In this document: positions 44,564 to 52,822 of the stretch, one piece after another | Numbering within the stretch: position 1 is the first letter of the stretch | Layout: every line of letters begins with the position of its first letter | From: Cytobacillus sp. NCCP-133 | GTDB taxonomy: Bacteria > Bacillota > Bacilli > Bacillales > Cytobacillaceae | Direction: 5' to 3' | NCBI RefSeq assembly: GCF_026011715.1 | Contig: NZ_BRVM01000016.1 | Coordinates: forward strand, 17,935 to 81,934 | Length of the DNA stretch: 64,000 bases | Position numbers and translations under genes: made by a program | Notes under the pieces: generated by a model | The model's database searches: none | What the model saw: the letters and a program-made list of their open reading frames with translations, nothing else | Told to the model about the DNA's origin: nothing

Positions 44564-45991
44564 TTATGAATGCGAAATTTGTCCATTTTCATGGGCATTC
44601 ATTTTGTACTTGGATAGCTTATATTGAAGAGTCTGACGGGGTATATCCAATAACTTGGATGCTCTTTTTATATTCCAATCAGTTTGCTGGAGCGCATTCT
44701 CAATTAGTTCTTTTTCTAGGTCCTCTAAACTGGACCTTAAAGAAAGTCTGCGGGCAGGCAGACCTTTGAAGCCTGCTTGCAGCTTCTGCTTCATCATCAC
44801 TGGCAAATCTTCCGTCTCTAAAAAATCACCTTCGCAAACATTCATCATATACTCGATTGTATGTTTCAATTCCCTCACATTTCCCGGCCAGCTATAAGCA
44901 TTGAAGAATTTAAGAATTTCTTTTGTGCTGCCTTTAACATCTTTATTAAAAGAGTGGTTAAATTGATTTATAAAATGCTTGGCCAAGAAGTCAATATCTT
45001 CTGCCCTTTCTCTTAAAGGCAGCAATCCGAATGTAAGGACGTTTAAGCGGTAAAATAAATCCGTTCTGATTTGCTTTTGTTCAAGAGCTTCTCCAGGATG
45101 GATATTCATGGCGGCAATCACCCTCACATTTACCTGGGAGTTTTTTGGACTGCCGACTCTTCTCACCATCCCATCCTCAAGCACCCTTAGCAGCTTTGCT
45201 TGAAGCTCAATCGGCATGGCATGAATTTCATCCAAAAAAAGCGTTCCCCCATCAGCCAGCTCAAACAGTCCCGGTCTGTCTACGGCACCCGTATAGCTTC
45301 CTTTTGCCGTTCCAAACAGGATGCTCTCGAGCAGTGACTCCGGAATAGCTGCACAGTTTTGCGCTATAAATGGTCTGCTTGTTCTCGAGGAGGCATGGTG
45401 GATTCCCTGGACAAAAAGTTCTTTTCCGCATCCGCTTTCGCCAAAAACAAGAATAGGAGAATCAGACTTTGCGAGCTTTACAGCTTCTTTCTTTATTTTT
45501 TGCATTTCCTTGTTAATGGTAAGTAGGCTGTCCAATGTGTATTGCACATTCTTTAGCTTATTTGTTTTTTTTGCAGGTCTCTTAATTTTTTTCTGCAAAT
45601 CAAGCAAACTTTCCGAGAGCAGCTTTAACCTGGAATAATCCTTGGCAATCTCAACAGCTCCGGCTGCCTTGCCATTTACTGTGATGGGCAAGGTCGTGTT
45701 GATTGTTTCAATTTGAACACCATGAACATTCACATACGATTGAGTTTGATTATAGATCGGTGTTTTCGTTTTGATTACTTTTAGCAAGGTGCTTGTCTCT
45801 TCATCCAAAGAAGGAAAAACTTTTAAAACGGGCTTTCCTAAGACCTCGGAAACCTCTAATCCATCATGTTTGGCAGCAATTTCATTATAAAAAATGGTAT
45901 TGCCATTCAAATCGACAACATGAATTCCCTCATCTATCCCTTTTAAAATTGCAGCCAAAACCTCTTTGGAGATGGCTTGTGTTTCAATCAT
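44564..45991 (-). CDS. PAS-domain sigma-54-dependent transcriptional activator
   Basis: 475 residues. PAS sensor domain (about 10-120), AAA+ domain with Walker A GESGCGKE (184-191), sigma-54 contact loop GSYTGA (231-236, in place of GAFTGA) and Walker B LFLDEI, then a Fis-type helix-turn-helix (about 430-470, IKRASKLLDIPRQTLQYKL). The start is the ATG 6 nt after GGGAGGGG; seven codons upstream lie over the SD. It lies between yodP and kamA, all on one strand, and probably activates kamA and perhaps the rest of the pathway. The ligand of the PAS domain is unknown. Confidence 0.93.
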   Translation of the reverse strand: MIETQAISKEVLAAILKGIDEGIHVVDLNGNTIFYNEIAAKHDGLEVSEVLGKPVLKVFPSLDEETSTLLKVIKTKTPIYNQTQSYVNVHGVQIETINTTLPITVNGKAAGAVEIAKDYSRLKLLSESLLDLQKKIKRPAKKTNKLKNVQYTLDSLLTINKEMQKIKKEAVKLAKSDSPILVFGESGCGKELFVQGIHHASSRTSRPFIAQNCAAIPESLLESILFGTAKGSYTGAVDRPGLFELADGGTLFLDEIHAMPIELQAKLLRVLEDGMVRRVGSPKNSQVNVRVIAAMNIHPGEALEQKQIRTDLFYRLNVLTFGLLPLRERAEDIDFLAKHFINQFNHSFNKDVKGSTKEILKFFNAYSWPGNVRELKHTIEYMMNVCEGDFLETEDLPVMMKQKLQAGFKGLPARRLSLRSSLEDLEKELIENALQQTDWNIKRASKLLDIPRQTLQYKLSKYKMNAHENGQISHS

Positions 45992-46023
45992 CAAGATCCC
46001 CTCCCATATCATGTATATGATGG

Positions 46024-46064
46024 GGTGCCGAAAACTAGTCTTAATGGTGCCGATAAACTGGCAC
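46024..46064 (-). promoter_or_regulatory. Direct repeats TCGGCACC in front of the sigma-54 activator gene
   Basis: GGTGCCGA occurs at 46024-46031 and 46046-46053, exactly 22 bp apart (two helical turns). The second copy forms an inverted pair GTGCC/GGCAC with 46060-46064. They lie 30-70 bp upstream of the start, in the 300-bp gap with yodP, which holds no gene. They may be operator sites. Confidence 0.4.
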
Positions 46065-46292
46065 TTTTCAAATACTGATAATGGATTTATTGTGATCGCT
46101 TATTTTTGCAGATTTTTACAGATTAATCATCTGGTGGGGTGCGCTTTTTTGATTACAAAAAGGGGGGTACCTTTTCTATTGGACTGCACCTTATTTCGTC
46201 GTTCTTCAGCCTGATTAACTACCACTTCTCGGGAATCGTCTCAGAATCCTTTTTATTAAGAAAAGAATATCTGTTCCCTTTGCGAAACTGCA

Positions 46293-47168
46293 CTATCTTT
46301 TTAGGTGTTTTTTTTCCTCTCCAGCCAAATCCTTTACCCAGACGTTCATATTTTCAAGTTTATCGAAAATATAACAGTTATTTAGAAGACGTCCCCGGTA
46401 GGTATATCCTAACTGGTGCAGCACTGCATTCATCCCAAATGACAGGGCCCTGGCAATGGAGTACGCGCAATAGATTCCCTGGGATTGCAGCTCTTCCTCC
46501 AATTTTTCAAGCAGGAATTTCATTAAACCATGTTTGCGGTGGGAAGGAAGGGTTGCGCAGTCTGTAAGTTCTGCATTTTTATAAAACAGATTTACTTCCG
46601 CTGAAGCAGCGCTGACCAATTCATCTCCAAACTGAAATGCATAATAGATTGTTCCTTCTTCAATGGTTTTTTTTATATATACAGGATCATGGAGAGGTGT
46701 TGGATAAACTTGAAACACATTCCGGTAGAGGGCAGCTAACTTTTCCGCATCCACAGATGTTATTTTTTTCAGCACATACTCAGAAGGTGGCCTAATAATA
46801 TCACTGTTTTTCTCAAGCGCCAGCACATTCTTTACGATATTATCTTCATTGATCCAATGCTCGCTAGTCCTTCTTTCATCGGAATAATATTTGCAGAAAA
46901 AGTATTGGTCAGAACCGAGAAAATACCCATCGATAATGGCTTCGCACTGAAATCCATGAGCCAGAAGGACAGAAAAGCTCTCAGCTCTTCCTCTGAAAAT
47001 CAATTTTTCGCTTTGTTGTTCGTTTGCGGCTAATTCTGCTTCGCGAATGGCATCCTCTAGATTCCCCAAATAATCGTCCACTCTTATTCTTTTATTGAAA
47101 GGATCCATGTATATTTCGGCTGAAAAATTCACTTTTTTTATTTTTATAACGGATGCAGTACTATTCAT
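46293..47168 (-). CDS. yodP: Beta-lysine N-acetyltransferase (AblB/YodP-type)
   Basis: 291 residues, GNAT fold in the C-terminal half (ATLPSHRKHGLMKFLLEKLEEEL, then SIARALSFGMNAVLHQLGYTYRG). The N-terminal part is as in archaeal and bacterial AblB, which makes N-epsilon-acetyl-beta-lysine from the KamA product. SD GGGGG. It is separated from yodQ by 313 bp with possible regulatory sites, and from kamA by the activator gene, unlike the kamA-yodP adjacency of B. subtilis. Confidence 0.85.
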   Translation of the reverse strand: MNSTASVIKIKKVNFSAEIYMDPFNKRIRVDDYLGNLEDAIREAELAANEQQSEKLIFRGRAESFSVLLAHGFQCEAIIDGYFLGSDQYFFCKYYSDERRTSEHWINEDNIVKNVLALEKNSDIIRPPSEYVLKKITSVDAEKLAALYRNVFQVYPTPLHDPVYIKKTIEEGTIYYAFQFGDELVSAASAEVNLFYKNAELTDCATLPSHRKHGLMKFLLEKLEEELQSQGIYCAYSIARALSFGMNAVLHQLGYTYRGRLLNNCYIFDKLENMNVWVKDLAGEEKKHLKR

Positions 47169-47192
47169 TTATCCAGACCCCCTATGATGACT

Positions 47193-47310
47193 AAAATGCC
47201 CGGCCATTCGGCCAGGCAATATAGATTTTTTTTAGGATTACCGGCCATCTTTGGCATTTTACCTGCCAAAAAAATGGAAATACACACCAAATCTGACCAT
47301 TACCGGCCAA
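47193..47310 (-). promoter_or_regulatory. Control region upstream of yodP: TGGCCGG repeats, weak sigma-54-like site and hairpin
   Basis: On the minus strand TGGCCGGTAAT occurs at 47309-47299 and 47247-47237, and a third relative TGGCCGGGCAT sits in a hairpin GCCTGGCC/GGCCGGGC (about 47196-47216). Between the first two is TTGGCAGG-TAAA-ATGCC (about 47274-47253), with the GG/GC spacing of sigma-54 promoters but a poor -12. It is also a perfect inverted repeat TTGGCA/TGCCAA. The 313-bp gap holds no gene. Confidence 0.4.
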
Positions 47311-47481
47311 TTATTACGTTTGGAACCCAATTAATCTATCCTAAAAGTGATCAGCTTCTTTTCCTTCATTTCCTCAACTGCATATTCTGGTACATTCTTC
47401 TCCTTTTTCTCCAATAATTCCTTTGAATTTGGACCAGAATCTCCGTTTTTATGATAATAGCTGCCACCTCACCCACTCCCC

Positions 47482-48744
47482 CTAGTTTGTGCCGCACCAT
47501 TCCATAATGGCCAGAGCAATAATTTCAGCGGTTTCAAACACTTCCTGTATAATAATATATTCATTCACATCATGGGCTGCTTTTGTAACGCCGGGCCCGA
47601 ATACAACAACAGGTGTATTTCCTGTCTTGGAAAGTATTCCGCCATCCGTTCCCCATGGGGATGCTTCAACTATAGGCTGCTTCCCTTTAACTGCTTCAAA
47701 GGATTTCGCTAAAATAGACATTAACGGGTGATTTTCATCCAGGTCTCCAGGTAGCCACCGTCCGCCGAACCATTCAACTTTAGGTGGGTTCTTTTTAAGC
47801 CATGAGTCACTTTCTGCAGCCTCTTTTAGACACACCTCGAGCTCTTGTTCAGCAGACTTCATTTCTTCATTTGGCGCTACCCCCATCCTTCCTTCAATTA
47901 CCGCAATATCCGGAACGGAGGATGGCCATTCACCGCTATTTATTTTTCCTATATTAATAGGGATCGGTATAGGGACTTGGCTATAGAGCGGGTCTGTTAT
48001 TTTATTATTTCTTGTTTTTTCAAGCTCCTGAAGTTTAGAAATGACAACCATTGCTTTTTCGATGGCATTAACTCCCTCATATCGGGTGCCGCCATGGGCA
48101 GATCGTCCTTTAACAGTAATCCGGTACCACATGGAACCCTGTTGTTTCGGAAAAAGCTTCATATTTGTAGGCTCCGGAATGATGGCTCCATCAGCTGTAT
48201 ATCCCCTGAGAACGGCTGCCAGTGTTCCTGCGCCGCCGCTCTCTTCTTCTATGACACTTTGAAAAATCACATTACCTCTAAGCTTGATTCTTAGTGAAAT
48301 GATCGCTTCCATCGCTAAAAGAAGAGAAACAGTTCCCCCTTTCATATCCGTTGAGCCGCGCCCATATAGCTTTCCATTTTCAATCCTGCCGCTAAATGGA
48401 TCATATTCCCAGTCATTCCTGTCTCCCTCTGGAACAACATCGATATGTCCATTTAGGATGAGGGATTTCCCGCCCCCTGTTCCCTTCAAGATTGCCACCA
48501 CATTTGGGTTTCCTGCAAAGTCCTTTCTGTCAGAACAAAAAGCTGGGTGCTCTATCAAGTGGTCCTTCCCAATCTCCCAAATATCAAGGACTAGTCCCAG
48601 TTTGCGGCACTTTTCGATGATAACAGCCTGTGCACTGCTTTCATTTCCGCGGGTACTTCCTTCCTGGACAAGCTGCTGCAGGAATCGTATCCCCCTGTGC
48701 CTGTTAGCTTCGAGCCATTCGTGAATTTTTTGCTGAGCCTGCAT
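47482..48744 (-). CDS. yodQ: M20-family deacylase (YodQ-type, ArgE/DapE superfamily)
   Basis: A 420-residue zinc-dependent amidohydrolase. Metal ligands are in LNGHIDVVPEG, YGRGSTDMKGG and EEESGGAG; the lid domain lies about 195-320; a late His is in TKAAHDVNEY. In the cluster it would remove the acetyl group from an acetylated beta-lysine product, which is inferred from context. The start is the ATG 8 nt after AAGGGAGG; eight upstream codons overlap the SD. Confidence 0.85.
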   Translation of the reverse strand: MQAQQKIHEWLEANRHRGIRFLQQLVQEGSTRGNESSAQAVIIEKCRKLGLVLDIWEIGKDHLIEHPAFCSDRKDFAGNPNVVAILKGTGGGKSLILNGHIDVVPEGDRNDWEYDPFSGRIENGKLYGRGSTDMKGGTVSLLLAMEAIISLRIKLRGNVIFQSVIEEESGGAGTLAAVLRGYTADGAIIPEPTNMKLFPKQQGSMWYRITVKGRSAHGGTRYEGVNAIEKAMVVISKLQELEKTRNNKITDPLYSQVPIPIPINIGKINSGEWPSSVPDIAVIEGRMGVAPNEEMKSAEQELEVCLKEAAESDSWLKKNPPKVEWFGGRWLPGDLDENHPLMSILAKSFEAVKGKQPIVEASPWGTDGGILSKTGNTPVVVFGPGVTKAAHDVNEYIIIQEVFETAEIIALAIMEWCGTN

Positions 48745-48800
48745 TTGTTCTCCCTCCCTTTGTTCCACATTGCCATCCTTTTCAAATTAAGAAATATCTA

Positions 48801-49469
48801 TCAATCAATGATTTTCACATTTTCCTCAATGATAAATCCGCAGCCTGTTTTAGTCCTTACCTCATTAATTGAATGCGGTGCAAATAATTCAGTCAGCTTT
48901 AAGCCTTCTTCTGATAGGTGAAAAACGGCCAAATCTGTAATAATCATGTCAACGCAGCGGGCGGATGTTAGGGGGAGAGTACACTCTTTCACAATTTTTG
49001 AATATCCGTACTTGTCTGTCTGGTTCATGAGGACGATCACCTTTTTGGCTTTTTGAGCAAGCTCCATCGCCCCGCCCATCCCCGGCACTTTTTTGCCGGG
49101 CACGATCCAGTTGGCCAAATCCCCCTTTTCACTAACCTGCAAGGAGCCGAGAATGGTCATATCTACTCGTCCTTTCCGAATCATCCCAAATGCAACTGTG
49201 CTATCACAATAGGATGCCCCTTGGACCACGGATACGGGGAAACCGCCTGCATTACAGAGATTTGCGTCTTCCTTCCCCTTTACAGGGCTGGGTCCCATCC
49301 CTGTAATGCCATTTTCCGCATGGAACATGACTTTTATCCCTTCAGTCAAATGGTTGGGAACCAGTGAAGGAATCCCGATGCCAAGATTGACAATCATTCC
49401 GTCCATTATCTCCTCCGCAGCACGTTTTGCTATCCGGTTTCTGACATCTACTCCCATGCCCATTTCCAA
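48801..49469 (-). CDS. yodR: 3-oxoacid CoA-transferase subunit B (YodR-type)
   Basis: 222 residues of the CoA transferase family I beta chain: catalytic glutamate region HAENGITGMGP, preceded by VNLGIGIPSLVPNHL. The glycine-rich loop GGAMELAQKAKKVIVLMNQ is present. The TTG start overlaps the yodS end by 22 nt; an ATG two codons later is also possible. With yodS it should form an activating CoA transferase for the keto acid produced by the aminotransferase. Confidence 0.9.
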   Translation of the reverse strand: MEMGMGVDVRNRIAKRAAEEIMDGMIVNLGIGIPSLVPNHLTEGIKVMFHAENGITGMGPSPVKGKEDANLCNAGGFPVSVVQGASYCDSTVAFGMIRKGRVDMTILGSLQVSEKGDLANWIVPGKKVPGMGGAMELAQKAKKVIVLMNQTDKYGYSKIVKECTLPLTSARCVDMIITDLAVFHLSEEGLKLTELFAPHSINEVRTKTGCGFIIEENVKIID

Positions 49470-50140
49470 TTCACTCCTTTCGAAGGGACAATAAAATCAA
49501 CAAAAACCCCTGGCGTTATAATTTCATCCGGATCCAAGGTGCCAAGCGGCACAATCTCTTCCACTTCTGCGATCGTAATATCGCCTGCCATCGCTACAAG
49601 CGGGTTTGTATTCCTTGCACTTTTGTCATAAATTAGGTTGCCGAAAGGATCGGCCTTTTTCGCAAAAACAATGGATATCTCAGCCGTTAAGGCCGTTTCA
49701 ACCAAGTACTCTTTCCCATTTAATATGGACCTAGTTTTATTGCCTGTCACGATTTCATTATCCATGCCAATATCGGAAAGAATCGCAGGAATTCCAGCTC
49801 CCCCCGCTCGTATTCTTTCTGCCAATATCCCTTGCGGTGAAAACTCAACAGTCATCTTTCCATCTGTCATTAATTGGCCAGCAACTGGATTTGAACCTAT
49901 GTGGGAAGCGATCATTTTTATAGCCCTGCCCTGGCTCACCACTTTTCCTATTCCAATATGGGGAAATCCCGAATCGTTGCCAATCAGCGTTAAACCTTTT
50001 ATTCCTTTTTCCAGGATGCCATCGACTAGTGTCGGTGGAGTACCGATCCCTCCGAAACCGCCAAACATAATGGTCATGCCATCATGGAAGTGTTCCATGG
50101 CTTCTTCAATATCAATGATTTTTTGAAAGGTGTTCTCCAT
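49448..50140 (-). CDS. yodS: 3-oxoacid CoA-transferase subunit A (YodS-type)
   Basis: 230 residues of the alpha chain: FGGFGGIGTPPTLVDGILEKG and SHIGSNP motifs, CoA-binding GNDSGFPHIGIG. The start is the ATG 9 nt after AAGAGG, immediately after the yodT stop. It is translationally coupled to yodR. Confidence 0.9.
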   Translation of the reverse strand: MENTFQKIIDIEEAMEHFHDGMTIMFGGFGGIGTPPTLVDGILEKGIKGLTLIGNDSGFPHIGIGKVVSQGRAIKMIASHIGSNPVAGQLMTDGKMTVEFSPQGILAERIRAGGAGIPAILSDIGMDNEIVTGNKTRSILNGKEYLVETALTAEISIVFAKKADPFGNLIYDKSARNTNPLVAMAGDITIAEVEEIVPLGTLDPDEIITPGVFVDFIVPSKGVNWKWAWE

Positions 50141-50141
50141 C

Positions 50142-51500
50142 TTACTCAGCCTCTTCCTCTGCAAGGTTCAGATATTTCTCAGTAAAAATCTTCAATGTGG
50201 TTTCAAGGCGTTTCACAAGCTCCTCAATTTCCCTTTTTGTGATTGTCAGGGGAGGCGCAATCAAAATGGCATCGCCGTCTGCACCATTCATTCCGGCACC
50301 TGCAGGATAAATGAGCAGGCCTTGATCCTGTGCCTCCTGTATTAATCTCTGAGTCAGACCGAATTTTCTTGGAAATGTCTCCTTTGTGAAAGGATCTTTA
50401 ACAAATTCCAGTCCAAGCATGAGGCCTTTTCCTCTCACATCACCGATAAAAGGAAATTTTAGCTGCAGCTTTAACAGTTTATTTTTCAAATACACTCCTT
50501 TGCTGTTCACTTCTGGGATGATGTTATTTTTATCGATATACTCCAATACTGCGAGCGATACTGCACATGATTGAGGGTTGGCACTTAAAGTGTGCCCGCT
50601 CATTATGCTTTTCGACCCTTCCAGAATTGGTTCCATAACCGCATCACTTACAAGTGCTGCTGCGATTGGGGCATACCCGGCGCCCATTCCTTTTCCGAGC
50701 GCCACGATGTCAGGCTGTACATTCCATTGTTCCGAGGCAAGCATTGTACCTGTTCTGCCAAAGCCTGTCATAACCTCATCAGCTATAAATAAAATCTCAT
50801 TACGATCGCAAATTTCTTTAATTACCTTAAAGTAGTCCTGTGGAGGAGCAATAGCACCGCCTGCAGCCCCAATGACTGGTTCAGCAATAAATGCGGCAAT
50901 ATGCTCTGCTCCTATACGCTTAATGACTGTTTCGAGCTCATGTGCACATAAATACCCGCAATCAGGAACTTCAAGATTGTAAGGACACCTGTAGCAATAC
51001 GGAGGGTGAATGACAGGAAAATCCTCAAGCAGCGGTATAAATCGTGCCCTTCTTCCTGTGTGCCCCGACATCGACAAGGCTCCAAGAGTAATGCCATGGT
51101 AACTCATCCACCTTGAGAGCACTTTTGTTTTTGTTTGGATGCCTTTTTCCTGCCAGTATTGAATGGCAATTTTCATTGCTGTTTCAGTTGCCTCAGATCC
51201 GCTGTTCACAAAAAAACTCCAATTCAGATCACCCAGGGAAGCTTTCGCTATTTTTCGGGCAAGCCCTTCAGCTGCCTCACTTGTAAACTGGGAGCGATAA
51301 ACAAAGGAGACTTTTTTGGCCTGTTCAAGCATAGCATCAATAATTTCCTTTACACCGTGGCCAATATTTGCGGTAATTGCACCGGAAGAGGCATCCAAGT
51401 ATTCCTTTCCATCGATATCATACAAATAGACTCCCTTGCCGTAATCAATCATTGGATATTGAGTGTCGAGCATTGGCTTAATTAAGTTTGATTGATCCAT
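50142..51500 (-). CDS. yodT: Class III aminotransferase (YodT-type)
   Basis: A 452-residue PLP enzyme: SGSEATETAMKIA, the WMSYHGITLGALS motif, ADEVMTGFGRTG, and the PLP Lys in VALGKGMGAGYAP. In the cluster it probably transaminates beta-lysine or its acetyl derivative to a 3-oxo acid, a position supported by the CoA-transferase genes that follow. The start is the ATG 9 nt after GGAGGG. It is the first gene of the yodT-S-R-Q run. No sigma-54 element was found upstream. Confidence 0.9.
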   Translation of the reverse strand: MDQSNLIKPMLDTQYPMIDYGKGVYLYDIDGKEYLDASSGAITANIGHGVKEIIDAMLEQAKKVSFVYRSQFTSEAAEGLARKIAKASLGDLNWSFFVNSGSEATETAMKIAIQYWQEKGIQTKTKVLSRWMSYHGITLGALSMSGHTGRRARFIPLLEDFPVIHPPYCYRCPYNLEVPDCGYLCAHELETVIKRIGAEHIAAFIAEPVIGAAGGAIAPPQDYFKVIKEICDRNEILFIADEVMTGFGRTGTMLASEQWNVQPDIVALGKGMGAGYAPIAAALVSDAVMEPILEGSKSIMSGHTLSANPQSCAVSLAVLEYIDKNNIIPEVNSKGVYLKNKLLKLQLKFPFIGDVRGKGLMLGLEFVKDPFTKETFPRKFGLTQRLIQEAQDQGLLIYPAGAGMNGADGDAILIAPPLTITKREIEELVKRLETTLKIFTEKYLNLAEEEAE

Positions 51501-51707
51501 TTCAATACTCCCTCCACCTAAAAACGCCTGCAGCAAATAAGTCTTCACAAATGGCATCCTAGGCAAAAATTAAAAAGAAAACTTTTAATCCAGTTTTAAA
51601 AATCTTCTATACTTAGGCCAATATAGTAAATTGTATGAAATGACCAAGCAAATCTTTCTTAAAGAATATTTTTATTGGGAGAAGCAAATTTATAGAAACA
51701 AAAAAAA

Positions 51708-51727
51708 CAGCCGCTAATAAACGGCTG
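51708..51727 (-). terminator. Terminator of the S66 carboxypeptidase gene
   Basis: CAGCCG/CGGCTG stem, minus strand, followed by eight T. Confidence 0.88.
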
Positions 51728-51740
51728 CTGCATCATTCTA

Positions 51741-52718
51741 TTATTTTTGTTCTACCCAGATTTCGATATCAGACCTTTGTACAGCAAGAGAAGCTTTTCC
51801 GCCAATCGGAATTGTGGCGAAAGGCTGTACATGTCCGAAATTCACATTTGCAGCAACGGGAATATCCATAAGCTCTTTCTTCGATTTAATAATCTTTCGA
51901 AGCGCTGTCTCGGTCATTTGTGAATCTTTCTGAAACCTTCCAATCAATATTCCTTTGATGCCATCCGCATCAGGCAAGTGCAGCAATGACTGAAGATCCC
52001 GGTCAAAGGCAAGCGGATGGGATTCTTCATCATCCTCGATGAATAGAATTGAATCCTTAAGGGAAGGCATGAACTCTGTACCCTGCAGCAAATTAAGGGT
52101 GCATAGATTCCCACCAATCAACAAGCCTTCTGCTTTCCCTTCCTGAATAGTCATATAACCATCCTGTTTGATGAATTTTCGGTCTTCCTGATCCAAATAC
52201 CATGGATCATCACTCCAATGAGGAGAAGGGACAATATCATATGGTGCATCATTGGTGACAGCATTGATAAAAGATTCAAGGGTATAATCAAATCCATGCT
52301 TAACTCCGAAACTCGAAAAATGGGGACCAGAGTAGGTGATTAATCCTGTTTTTCTATAAATGGCCCCCTGTAAAGCAGTAATATCACTGAATCCGCAGAA
52401 TATCTTAGGGTTTTGTTTTATTAATTCAAAGTCTATGTATTTTAAAAGCTGATTTGCATTATAGCCGCCAATTATCGTTAGTATCCCTTTTACACCGGGA
52501 TCCCTGAATGCATCATGCAGGTCTTCAACTCTTTCTTCTATCGAAGAACTAAAAAACTCATCATGGACTTCTGCATTTCTTCCAAATGTTACTGTGAAGC
52601 CAAGCTGATTCAGCCTCTCCTGAGCAATTCTCAATTGTTCCCCTTTAACAATTGCCATGCTTCTGGATGGTGCAATTACCCTGATTTCATCACCTGGCTT
52701 TAAACGCTCTGCAAACAT
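51741..52718 (-). CDS. S66-family LD-carboxypeptidase / MccF-like peptidase
   Basis: 325 residues. Serine peptidase with the catalytic Ser111 in CGFSDITAL, a Glu near residue 220 in LIGGNLCTLN..., and a C-terminal His in NFGHVQPFATIP. The S66 family includes LdcA (peptidoglycan tetrapeptide cleavage) and MccF (microcin immunity); the length and TIIGGYNANQLL block do not separate the two. It is monocistronic. Confidence 0.85.
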   Translation of the reverse strand: MFAERLKPGDEIRVIAPSRSMAIVKGEQLRIAQERLNQLGFTVTFGRNAEVHDEFFSSSIEERVEDLHDAFRDPGVKGILTIIGGYNANQLLKYIDFELIKQNPKIFCGFSDITALQGAIYRKTGLITYSGPHFSSFGVKHGFDYTLESFINAVTNDAPYDIVPSPHWSDDPWYLDQEDRKFIKQDGYMTIQEGKAEGLLIGGNLCTLNLLQGTEFMPSLKDSILFIEDDEESHPLAFDRDLQSLLHLPDADGIKGILIGRFQKDSQMTETALRKIIKSKKELMDIPVAANVNFGHVQPFATIPIGGKASLAVQRSDIEIWVEQK

Positions 52719-52822
52719 TGTGCTTCCACTCCTTCTCCGTTAAATAACATTATTTTATCAGAGATATAAGGATAGAGAGATGACAGTTATCATGTATAAA
52801 GAAAGCCCGCTTTGCAGCAGGC

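Noticed and set aside
51501..51660. A sigma-54 promoter upstream of yodT
   Set aside because: No GG-N10-GC pair with the TGGC and TTGC context was found; only a CATACAAT that resembles a sigma-E -10 without a matching -35.
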